From positions 1 to 7,052 of the forward strand of contig JAJRTK010000500.1 in assembly GCA_024278345.1 (NCBI GenBank): a stretch of DNA of 7,052 nt, written 5' to 3'. The notes below the pieces were generated by a model. That model ran no database searches. It saw only the letters and a program-made list of their open reading frames with translations, and was not told the DNA's origin. Numbering within the stretch: position 1 is the first letter of the stretch; every line of letters begins with the position of its first letter. Positions 1 through 5,438 of the stretch are shown here, piece after piece. Origin of the DNA: a bacterium (GTDB lineage Bacteria > CSSED10-310 > JAJRTK01). The position numbers and the translations under genes are program-made.

Positions 1-150
1 CAAGATGCCGGTGCCACCTTTTCGGCGGAGGGCCCTACACCGGCAAGATGCCGGTGCCACCTTTTCGGTGCCGCCATTTCGCCACCGGCAAGATGCCGGT
101 GCCACCGTTTCGGCGGAGGACCCTACACCGGCAAGATGCCGGTGCCACCG
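1..150. repeat. Tandem array of 43-45-bp hairpin repeats
   Basis: Four copies of a unit whose core contains CAAGATGCCGGTGCCACC begin at 1, 44, 89 and 132; the first is cut by the window edge. Copies 2 to 4 each contain CACCGGCAAGATGCCGGTG, a perfect inverted repeat with 8-bp arms and a 3-nt AGA loop. The segments between cores are also similar (TTTTCGGCGGAGG-like), so this is a tandem repeat and not a CRISPR array. Any reading frame through it gives peptides such as TGILPV. I recall such peptides from spurious translations of intergenic repeats in several bacterial groups, but cannot verify that here. The array is probably non-coding and could form hairpins in single-stranded DNA or RNA. No function can be assigned. 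Confidence 0.85.
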
Positions 151-233
151 TTTCGGCGAAGAGAATTGTAAAGCAAAAACACGACAATTTGATAGATCCC
201 TCCCGGGGTGTTGGCCATTCCACCATGCTTGTT

Positions 234-487
234 AAGGCGGGACAGTTCCAGGTTTGAGGAACCGAGAACGTCCGGGCGACGCCTCGCTCCGCTCGGCGGG
301 TCACGCCGTGCGTTATCCGAAGGTGGTCCGGGGATTCCATCCCCTGGCAGGGCTTCGCCCCGCACCCACCAGGGAGCGCGCTCACTTCCCGTTGCAACTT
401 GCGGGCAACGGGATCCCTACCCACGTTTTTGGGCGCTGCGCGTTTTCCTTTTATTTCCGTTCTTTGTCCCGCCTTGCGTGGATACCC
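234..487 (+). mobile_element. MITE-like repeat element, copy 1 (left end degraded)
   Basis: This copy is closely similar to the element at 1620-1885. Its right terminal inverted repeat (465-487, ending GTGGATACCC) is, read on the other strand, identical over 23 bp to the left end of copy 2. On the left only the inner part of the inverted repeat (AAGGCGGGACA, 234-244) survives; the outer 12 bp (222-233) do not match, and no target duplication is visible. Internal hairpins lie at 297-319, 330-344, 342-374 and 388-412. The copy sits downstream of the 3' end of the nuclease-like gene that ends at 582. Open frames through it are artefacts of the repeat. Confidence 0.7.
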
Positions 488-493
488 AACAAA

Positions 494-530
494 TCGCAAC
501 GGGATCCCAGCCCACATTTTTGTACGTTAG
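494..530 (+). repeat. 3' fragment of the same repeat element
   Basis: The stretch starting CGCAACGGGATCCCAGCCCA and continuing to TTTTTGTACG repeats the segment found just after the last hairpin of copy 2 (about 1803-1834). It begins 7 bp after the right end of copy 1, so two element remnants abut here. The hairpin part and terminal repeats are absent, so this is a truncated piece. Which remnant inserted first cannot be decided from this window. Confidence 0.6.
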
Positions 531-579
531 GCCTCGCTTCTGCTCGGCATCTCGCTGCGCTCGGCACCTCGCTGACGAG
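531..579 (+). repeat. Degenerate 17-18-bp tandem repeat
   Basis: Three successive units begin with CTCGCT at 533, 551 and 568. The first two run on into GCTCGGCA; the third is truncated after CTCGCTGACGAG. The unit resembles the CTCGCTCCGCTCGGCGGG segment inside the repeat element (283-300), so it may derive from it. It lies immediately beyond the stop codon of the nuclease-like gene. Confidence 0.5.
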
Positions 580-581
580 TT

Positions 582-1499
582 TCAGTTTCCTGTGGTCTCG
601 AAGACGGCCATAACTGGCCTGTGATCACTCTTCAAAGCATCATCGGGACAATAGTCCTTCTGGCTTGCCAAGATTTCGGAATCCGCCGGCCAGATTTTGG
701 CGGTTCCGGCGATAAAGACGAAGTCGAGGACGGAATTGTATCTTTCGGAGCACTGGGTCTTGATGAGGTCATCCGGCCGCACCCAAACGAAAACGTCGTT
801 GGCCGTCAAAAGATCGTAGCCCAAATCGTGGTCTTTGTCTCCGTCCTTCACATCCCAGTCGAAATTGTAATCGCCCGCGGCAATCACGGGAAGGGCCTGG
901 GCGGCGCCCCACTCATTGAGAAGGCGCGCCTGCTGGTGACGGCGTTCTTCACGGCTCCGGTACAGATGGTTGACCATGAAAAGGAATTCCATCCCGGACG
1001 CGCGGTGGCGAAACCGGCCCACCAAGGGGGCTCGCACATTTCCTCCCACGTTGATCTCGTGGAGTTCGAACGAGTCAAGGAGTTCCACAATCCCGGGATG
1101 GTAGGCAAAAGCGAGTCGGATATCCCTGCCGGTGGTTCCCAACAACCACTGATAGGAAGCGCTCTCCCCGACGCCCGCCGCGGCAGCCCATCGCTCGGCC
1201 CAGGTTTGGTTAGCGACTTCGGAAAAGCCCCAGATAGCCTCGCCACGAACCGTCGCCACCAGATCCGAAACGGTCTGCATCTCGGCATCCCGGGACTCGA
1301 CGTTGAACCCGACGACGGCGAGCTGGCCGTTCTCCACGACTACCGGCGTGGGTGTTGGATCCGGGCCGCTTTGCTTGTTCTCCTCGCCACAAAACGCCAA
1401 CCCCGCCATGGCCAGGGCCAGGACCAAGAAACGGCCCCAAACTACGGCAGACTGCCTTGCTGAGGAACAGCGTGCGTCAACTGGTTTTCTCTTCTTCAT
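582..1499 (-). CDS. Exported endonuclease/exonuclease/phosphatase-family protein
   Basis: Predicted 305-residue member of the EEP (exonuclease III/DNase I-like) metal-dependent fold. These enzymes cleave phosphodiester or phosphomonoester bonds in nucleic acids, phospholipids or other substrates; the substrate here is unknown. Counted from the ATG at 1499, the family landmarks are present in order: FNVES (Asn66), an acidic FSEV (Glu94), NHL (177-179), GDYNFD (209-214), LDFVF (Asp259) and SDHRPV (291-296). The N-terminus is basic, then hydrophobic (about residues 18-36), then Cys37-Gly-Glu-Glu. This suggests export and perhaps lipidation, though Phe at -1 is unusual for a lipobox. A proline/threonine linker follows. 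I chose ATG 1499 because GGAGAGG lies 9 nt upstream and the signal then starts MKKRK; an in-frame ATG at 1517 is possible. It could be a DNase, a nuclease toxin or a sphingomyelinase-like phosphatase. Confidence 0.85.
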   Translation of the reverse strand: MKKRKPVDARCSSARQSAVVWGRFLVLALAMAGLAFCGEENKQSGPDPTPTPVVVENGQLAVVGFNVESRDAEMQTVSDLVATVRGEAIWGFSEVANQTWAERWAAAAGVGESASYQWLLGTTGRDIRLAFAYHPGIVELLDSFELHEINVGGNVRAPLVGRFRHRASGMEFLFMVNHLYRSREERRHQQARLLNEWGAAQALPVIAAGDYNFDWDVKDGDKDHDLGYDLLTANDVFVWVRPDDLIKTQCSERYNSVLDFVFIAGTAKIWPADSEILASQKDYCPDDALKSDHRPVMAVFETTGN

Positions 1500-1503
1500 G
1501 GTC

Positions 1504-1563
1504 TCAAGCCTCTCCATGGTTCTCCAAGGCCCTGCTCATCATCGTTTGCTCCTCTTTTCCCAT
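1504..1563 (-). CDS. Possible 19-residue upstream ORF (leader peptide)
   Basis: An ATG at 1561-1563 has a strong GGAGG (1570-1574) exactly 6 nt upstream. It opens a 19-codon frame that ends in TGA at 1504-1506, only 4 nt before the preferred ATG of the nuclease-like gene. A second Shine-Dalgarno-like GAGGAG precedes two in-frame ATG codons in the same short frame. The arrangement would suit translational coupling or leader-peptide control. The encoded peptide (starts MGKEEQTMM) has no recognisable motif, so this could be chance. Confidence 0.3.
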   Translation of the reverse strand: MGKEEQTMMSRALENHGEA

Positions 1564-1569
1564 CCAACG

Positions 1570-1574
1570 CCTCC
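1570..1574 (-). promoter_or_regulatory. Strong ribosome binding site of the upstream ORF
   Basis: GGAGG on the minus strand lies 6 nt from the ATG at 1561-1563. It is a stronger match to the Shine-Dalgarno consensus than the site directly before the nuclease-like gene, which is why the short frame is taken seriously. Confidence 0.4.
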
Positions 1575-1611
1575 TTCAATGGTCCGTCGGTGCGGCAGAG
1601 GCAAGAGGTCT

Positions 1612-1893
1612 GGCTCCAGGGGTATCCACGCAAGGCGGGACATTCCCGGGACTGTGGAATCGCAAGCGTCCGGGCAACGCCTCGCTGTCGCTCGGCGGGT
1701 CACGCCGTGCGTTACCCGAAGGTCGTCCGGGGATTCCATCCCCTGGCAGGGCTTCGCCCTGCACCCACCAGGGAGTGACCTCAACTTCCCGTTGCAACGA
1801 AGGGCAACGGGAGCCCAGCCCACGTTTTTGTACGCTCCGCGTCTTTTTTTGGTTTTGTTGCGTGTCCCGGCTTAGGTGGATACCCGGCTCCAG
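1612..1893. repeat. 8-bp target-site duplication flanking element copy 2
   Basis: GGCTCCAG occurs at 1612-1619 and again at 1886-1893, in the same orientation, touching the two outer ends of the inverted-repeat element. A perfect 8-bp direct repeat exactly at both boundaries is the hallmark of cut-and-paste insertion. Eight-bp duplications are known for several insertion-sequence families, so the mobilising transposase cannot be named from this alone. Confidence 0.8.
1620..1885 (+). mobile_element. MITE-like non-autonomous element, copy 2 (266 bp, complete)
   Basis: The element begins GGGTATCCAC (1620-1629) and ends GTGGATACCC (1876-1885). The terminal inverted repeats extend 23 bp (1620-1642 and 1863-1885) with 3 mismatches, and an 8-bp target duplication flanks them. 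It has no credible coding capacity. Inside are consecutive hairpins: 1696-1718 (10 bp of stem with one mismatch), 1729-1743 (GGGGAT/ATCCCC), 1741-1773 with an inner perfect arm pair at 1746-1762 (GCAGGGC/GCCCTGC), and 1788-1811 (CCCGTTGC/GCAACGGG). Hairpins 2 and 3 share three bases, so they may be alternatives. It lies between the hydrolase stop and the nuclease-like gene, where it would be transcribed if the genes were read together. Confidence 0.85.
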
Positions 1894-1912
1894 TTTGGAT
1901 GCGCAAAAGTTC

Positions 1913-2791
1913 TTACCGTAACCGGCGAAGCCAGGGAATCATCGCCGCCGCGACGCTTTCGGCCTGCTCGTAGACAACGACATGCCCCGCGTCTTCGATG
2001 ATCTCCAGTTCTACCGTTGGGCACCAGGATTTCAGGGCATCAGAGTTTTCAAGGGGTGTCACCCGGTCCTGGCGCCCCCAAATGGCCAGGATCGGCTTGC
2101 CCAGAGAGGCCAGGCGATGGTAGGTCTCCGGCGCCGTGGATACGGGCATCCGGCGGAGCCCCGAAACCAACGCCCCAAAGAACCCCGCATACTCAAGCTG
2201 CTTCCTAAAAAGGTCGCGAAACTCCGGAAAGCGCTCCGACCGGTGGAAGTTCTTTGGGATCGCGCCCAAAAGCACGCGCTTCCCCACAAGCTGCATCACC
2301 CAATCCCCAATCCAGGGCAAGCGCAGAAGATGCACGCTCCAGGGAAGCTCCACGCCCAACCCCGCGGGAGCCACAAGGCAAACTCCCCGGACCCGGCCGG
2401 GATGACGCCCCGCGAACTCCGCCGCAATCAGCCCGCCCATGGAAAGCCCCGCCACCAAGAACTCCCCCCGCAATTCCAAATGCTCCAACAGATCCACAAG
2501 CTGCCCGTCATACAAATCTTGATCATAGTCGAGCCGGGGCCGCGCCGAAAGCCCACGCCCATATTGATCATAGCGAAGGACCCGAAAACCTTCCCCCACA
2601 AGAGCGGGCACCAACCGGTCCCAGATGAACATCGGTGTCGCCATGCCGTGGACCAGCACAATCAGGGTGCCGTCCTCCGGCCCGGAGAGCTCGTAGTGGA
2701 CGAAACCCTCCTTCAATTCCGCGAAGCCCCTTCCCTGCTCCCGCGCCCGGGCGAGATCCAGATGCGGCCCATCTTCCCAAAGCCCTCTCAC
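1913..2791 (-). CDS. Alpha/beta-hydrolase fold protein
   Basis: Predicted 292-residue cytoplasmic alpha/beta hydrolase. Counted from the GTG at 2791, it has the oxyanion HG motif (48-49), a YDQYGRGLS strand-loop, the nucleophile elbow GLSMGG (Ser117), the acid in GRQDRVTP (Asp242) and the base in DAGHVV (His270), so the Ser-Asp-His triad is complete. The overall pattern resembles the BphD/MhpC C-C bond hydrolases and related esterases, but fold alone does not set the substrate. I chose GTG 2791 because GGAGG (2799-2803) lies 7 nt upstream. An in-frame TTG at 2839 would add 16 low-complexity residues (Gly/Ser/Arg-rich). The start overlaps a TGA in another frame, in a sequence copied from the end of the acetate kinase gene. 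The gene is probably expressed with the dehydrogenase and kinase upstream. It ends in TAA. Confidence 0.88.
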   Translation of the reverse strand: MRGLWEDGPHLDLARAREQGRGFAELKEGFVHYELSGPEDGTLIVLVHGMATPMFIWDRLVPALVGEGFRVLRYDQYGRGLSARPRLDYDQDLYDGQLVDLLEHLELRGEFLVAGLSMGGLIAAEFAGRHPGRVRGVCLVAPAGLGVELPWSVHLLRLPWIGDWVMQLVGKRVLLGAIPKNFHRSERFPEFRDLFRKQLEYAGFFGALVSGLRRMPVSTAPETYHRLASLGKPILAIWGRQDRVTPLENSDALKSWCPTVELEIIEDAGHVVVYEQAESVAAAMIPWLRRLR

Positions 2792-2805
2792 GACAAATCC
2801 TCCAC
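2785..2805 (-). promoter_or_regulatory. Coupling junction copy c: Shine-Dalgarno plus overlapping stop/start
   Basis: A 21-bp segment is identical to the end of the acetate kinase gene (3084-3104). On the minus strand it contains GGAGG, seven bases, then GTGA, in which the GTG start of the hydrolase overlaps a TGA stop of another frame. This arrangement is typical of translational coupling and decides the hydrolase start. Confidence 0.55.
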
Positions 2806-2842
2806 TCCCCCCATTGCTTCCCCTCGACCGACTCTCCAATCT

Positions 2843-2879
2843 TCACGGTTGACGGCTCTCACCACAACTCCTCCACAAG
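2843..2879. repeat. 37-bp direct repeat, copy b
   Basis: Matches 3071-3107 with 3 mismatches at an offset of exactly 228 bp. It contains a GGAGG followed by GTG and an overlapping TGA on the minus strand, then the shared GAGAGCCGTCAAC segment. The partner copy is the 3' end of the acetate kinase gene and the bases after it. Confidence 0.75.
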
Positions 2880-2965
2880 ACCGAAAACCTCCGCCCAACG
2901 GGCTATTCGGTTCAAAAGAGGCCTTGGGGGCGGTGGGACCGGTTGAAGGGCGATGAGAGGGGAGG

Positions 2966-2987
2966 GGCGGCGGACGGATTGCCGCCG
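2966..2987 (+). repeat. 22-bp palindromic repeat, copy 1
   Basis: Contains GGCGGACGGATTGCC within 6-bp arms CGGCGG and CCGCCG. The same 22 bases occur in the opposite orientation at 5439-5460, while the flanks differ. It looks like an interspersed palindromic (REP-like) unit. Confidence 0.6.
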
Positions 2988-3070
2988 ACCCGACCGGACC
3001 CCAACCAGAAGAAAAAAAGCAAACTTCGGGAGTCATGGCCTGAAGGCGGCCCGGTAACGCCATTCGTGCA

Positions 3071-3107
3071 TCACCGTTGACGGCTCTCACGACAAATCCT
3101 CCACAAG
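3071..3107. repeat. 37-bp direct repeat, copy a (end of acetate kinase)
   Basis: The partner of 2843-2879. It covers the last six codons and the stop of acetate kinase plus 16 bases beyond. The stop TGA (3087-3089) overlaps a GTG (3088-3090) that is preceded by GGAGG at 7 nt, so a ribosome finishing the kinase could restart here. Confidence 0.75.
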
Positions 3108-4304
3108 GCGGAAGGTATCCCGGGCGATGATCAGCTCTTCATTGGTGGGGATGACCAGCACCTTGGCCGTGGCCGATCCTGGCGAGAGGTCCATCTCCCG
3201 CCCCACGCACTGCTCGTTGAGCTGGTGATCCAGGCCGACGCCGGCGAACTGAAGCCCACGGATGCACCGCTCCCGGATGGAGGGGGCGTTTTCGCCGATG
3301 CCTCCGGTAAAAATAATGGCGTGGACACCGCCCAAAACTCCCATGTAGGCGGCAATATACTTCTTCACGCGGTAACAGAAGATCTCGATGGCCAGATGCG
3401 CCCGCTCATGCCCCGTCTTCTCCTCCTCCAGAAGCTCCGCCATGTCGTTGGAGAGTCCCGACACGCCAAAGAGCCCCGAATGCTTGTTCAAAAGAGCGGT
3501 CATTTGGTATTCGACCAGCCCCTCCTTGTGCATCGTGAAGAAGATGAGAGATGGATCGATATCTCCGCACCGGGTCCCCATGAGCAACCCCTCCAAGGGA
3601 GTAAACCCCATGGAGGTATCCAACGACCGGCCCCGGTCGATGGCGGCGATGCTCGCGCCGTTCCCAAGGTGACAACTGATCAAGCGGGTCTTTTCTCTCG
3701 GCTTCGACAACAGAACCCTGGAGCGCCAGGAAACATACCGGTGAGACGTTCCGTGGAACCCGTACCGCCGAATCCCGTGGCGCTTATAAAGAACGTAGGG
3801 CAGGCCGTACAAATAGGCGTGAGGCGGCATCGTCTGATGGAAGGCCGTGTCGAAAACCGCCGCGTGGGGGGCATGGGGCAAGATGCGCCGGGCAGCCTGG
3901 TACCCCCGAAGGTTGTGGGGATTATGAAGGGGCGCCAGCTCCGTGCAATCCTCAATCTCTTCCACGACTTCCCGGTCCATGAGCACCGATTGGGAGAACT
4001 TCTCTCCACCATGGACGACTCGATGCCCCACGGCGCCGATCCCCGAAGCGTCCGACAGAACGCCACTCTCCTTGGAGGTCAGTGCGCGGAGGATCACCTG
4101 GATCGCCTCCTGATGCTCCAGGATCTCGGCAACGGCGGAGCTTTTCTTCCCCTCTTCCGGACAGTAAACGTGCTGAGCCGACGACGTGCCGATCCGGGTC
4201 ACGGCCCCGCGAGCCAACATCCGATCACTGTCCGATTCGATCTGCTCCGCCGATGTCTCGATGAGCTGGTACTTCACCGACGAAGAACCACAATTGAGAA
4301 CCAG
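3087..4304 (-). CDS. ackA: Acetate kinase, start codon disrupted
   Basis: Acetate kinase interconverts acetyl phosphate plus ADP with acetate plus ATP in the cytoplasm. Counted from CTG 4304 (405 residues), it has the adenosine/phosphate motif LNCGSSS (3-9), GHRVVHGGE (from 93), FDTAFHQTMP (151-160), GFHGTSHRYV, HLGNGAS (212-218), the TSMGFTPLEG to GTRCGDIDP block (230-250), GGIGEN (334-339) and NEEL (388-391). The expected catalytic Asn, Arg, Asp, His and Glu are all visible, and the length is normal. The start is the anomaly. The natural ATG (4311-4313), with GGGAGG about 9 nt upstream, is followed directly by TAG (4308-4310), then ATC CTG GTT. The next ordinary start is GTG 4277, which would delete the NCGSSS motif. 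The gene may be a second-codon nonsense mutant, use a rare start (CTG), or contain a sequencing error. It lies about 65 bp after the dehydrogenase. I am sure of the family, not of the start. Confidence 0.9.
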   Translation of the reverse strand: MVLNCGSSSVKYQLIETSAEQIESDSDRMLARGAVTRIGTSSAQHVYCPEEGKKSSAVAEILEHQEAIQVILRALTSKESGVLSDASGIGAVGHRVVHGGEKFSQSVLMDREVVEEIEDCTELAPLHNPHNLRGYQAARRILPHAPHAAVFDTAFHQTMPPHAYLYGLPYVLYKRHGIRRYGFHGTSHRYVSWRSRVLLSKPREKTRLISCHLGNGASIAAIDRGRSLDTSMGFTPLEGLLMGTRCGDIDPSLIFFTMHKEGLVEYQMTALLNKHSGLFGVSGLSNDMAELLEEEKTGHERAHLAIEIFCYRVKKYIAAYMGVLGGVHAIIFTGGIGENAPSIRERCIRGLQFAGVGLDHQLNEQCVGREMDLSPGSATAKVLVIPTNEELIIARDTFRLVEDLS

Positions 4305-4377
4305 GATCTACATGGCTCGCCCCCTCCCAACGCGCCACGCCTTCCATAAAACCACCGCCCAAAACGACGACCCTTCA

Positions 4378-5268
4378 TCACCGAGCACCTCCCCCGGATT
4401 CCACGCGATTGCCATCGCCATCGTAAACAAAAAATCCTCGCCCGCTCTTCTTCCCAAGCCGCCCGGCCCGCACCAGCTTCCGGAGCAGAGGACAGGGCCT
4501 GTATTTCATCTCTCCCAGCTCGTGGAACAGGTGATCCATGGAGGCCATAAGCCGGTCCAGACCGATGGTGTCGGCATATTCCAGCGGCCCGACGCGCATT
4601 TCAAAGCCGTGGCGCAAAGCCAAATCCACGTCCTCCGCCCTGGCAACACCCTCCATGACAATGTACATCGCTTCGTTGAGCAAAGGCACGATGGCCCGCG
4701 TGGTCACATAACCCGGGTACTCGAACACTTCGATAATCGTCTTCCCAAGAAGATCCGCGAAATGGCGAGCCACCCCAAAAGTCTCGTCGGATGTGTCGAT
4801 CCCCCGTACCACCTCCACAAGCTCCGTCTGCGCCACGGGGTAAAGGAAGTGCATCCCCACCACCTTGTCCGGACGCCCCGAAGCCTGGCCGATCTCCGAA
4901 ATACTCAACGTCTCGGTATTCGTGATGATGACCCGGTCCTTGGGCAAGACGCCATCCAGCTCCCGCATCACCCGGCGCTTCGATTCCATGAGGTCCGGAA
5001 TCGATTCAATCACCAGATCCACCTCGCTCAGCTCTTCCACCGACGCCACGAACCGAATTCGCCGCAACGCAATCCGCTTGTCCGTCTCCGTAATGCCCCA
5101 CTTCTGAAGCTCCAAATCCAAGTCGGCCTCCAGGGCTTCCCTGCACTCCCGGACCCTGGCCTCGCTCAGCTCCAAAACAATGGCATCGCGACCGTCCGCC
5201 GCCAGTTCGCGCGCAATCGACCGCCCCATGAGCCCACCGCCAACAATCCCAATCGTCCGAAACTCCAT
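4378..5268 (-). CDS. 3-hydroxyacyl-CoA dehydrogenase family protein
   Basis: Predicted 296-residue NAD-dependent dehydrogenase of the 3-hydroxyacyl/3-hydroxybutyryl-CoA family, which oxidises (S)-3-hydroxyacyl-CoA or runs in reverse in the cytoplasm. The Rossmann dinucleotide motif GGGLMG lies at 10-15, with an acidic strand end (Glu33) that suits NAD. The catalytic dyad His140 (GMHFLYPV) and Glu152 (ELVEVV) is present. The C-terminal domain shows VPLLNEA, GPLEYADTIGLD and GRLGKKSGRGFFVY, and the length is typical. Two positions depart from the usual pattern. The NTSS substrate-binding serine is Glu in NTETLS (117-122), and the Asn of the usual VNR is Thr190 in VTTR. Substrate or activity may therefore differ from the standard enzyme. 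ATG 5268 is chosen because GGAGG lies 4 nt upstream; the in-frame start at 5289 lacks this support. It is probably the first gene of a dehydrogenase-kinase-hydrolase operon, 214 bp after the cyclotransferase gene. Confidence 0.9.
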   Translation of the reverse strand: MEFRTIGIVGGGLMGRSIARELAADGRDAIVLELSEARVRECREALEADLDLELQKWGITETDKRIALRRIRFVASVEELSEVDLVIESIPDLMESKRRVMRELDGVLPKDRVIITNTETLSISEIGQASGRPDKVVGMHFLYPVAQTELVEVVRGIDTSDETFGVARHFADLLGKTIIEVFEYPGYVTTRAIVPLLNEAMYIVMEGVARAEDVDLALRHGFEMRVGPLEYADTIGLDRLMASMDHLFHELGEMKYRPCPLLRKLVRAGRLGKKSGRGFFVYDGDGNRVESGGGAR

Positions 5269-5272
5269 CTCA

Positions 5273-5277
5273 CCTCC
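5273..5277 (-). promoter_or_regulatory. Strong ribosome binding site of the dehydrogenase
   Basis: GGAGGTGAG directly precedes the ATG at 5266-5268. Its strength and spacing settle the start against the alternative seven codons upstream. Confidence 0.7.
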
Positions 5278-5438
5278 AATAGGCACCATCCACCCTACTT
5301 ACCCGCGCCCTCGGACATTCAACTCTAAGAAGCCTGAAACCTCAATAGCAGGACAGCCTCCACCAAAAATCCTCGTTGCTGAAGGCTCGAAAAGCCCAAG
5401 TCAAGCAAATCCTCTTTTGCGTTGCCTTCCGCTCCCGG

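Larger units (their letters stand above)
2792..3086 (-). other. Gene-poor spacer between acetate kinase and hydrolase
   Basis: About 295 bp with no convincing gene. It carries junction copy b and most of one arm of a 37-bp direct repeat (2843-2879 versus 3071-3107), and a 22-bp palindromic repeat (2966-2987). On the minus strand there is a run of seven T (3012-3018), but the hairpins before it are short, so I do not call a terminator. A frame of 100 codons (2788-3090, GTG start) crosses the whole spacer, overlapping the kinase stop and the hydrolase start by coupling-type junctions. Its composition (Pro/Gly/Arg-rich) and the palindromic repeat inside it argue against a real protein. Confidence 0.5.

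Noticed and set aside
1-150. Possible CRISPR array
   Set aside because: The segments between the repeated cores are themselves similar and short (23-25 bp), and no cas genes are present. It is a tandem hairpin repeat.
35-517. Long open frames through the left repeat region on both strands
   Set aside because: They consist of translated repeat units and recur wherever the element recurs, with no domain. Similar frames across 1539-1875 and 6675-7047 are rejected for the same reason.
3005-3055. Intrinsic terminator after acetate kinase
   Set aside because: There is a run of seven T on the minus strand, but the preceding hairpin has only about 4 bp of stem, and the hydrolase seems to be coupled downstream.
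4308-4310. TAG as a recoded sense codon (for example pyrrolysine)
   Set aside because: The position is the second codon of a non-catalytic N-terminal strand, where recoding is not known, and nothing else in the window suggests it. The other genes end in TGA or TAA, which is too few to argue for reassignment.
3225-4349. Long plus-strand frame opposite acetate kinase
   Set aside because: It is antisense to a well-conserved gene, as are those at 621-1463, 1982-2956 and 4186-5328. In this G+C-rich sequence such shadows are expected, and none shows a motif.
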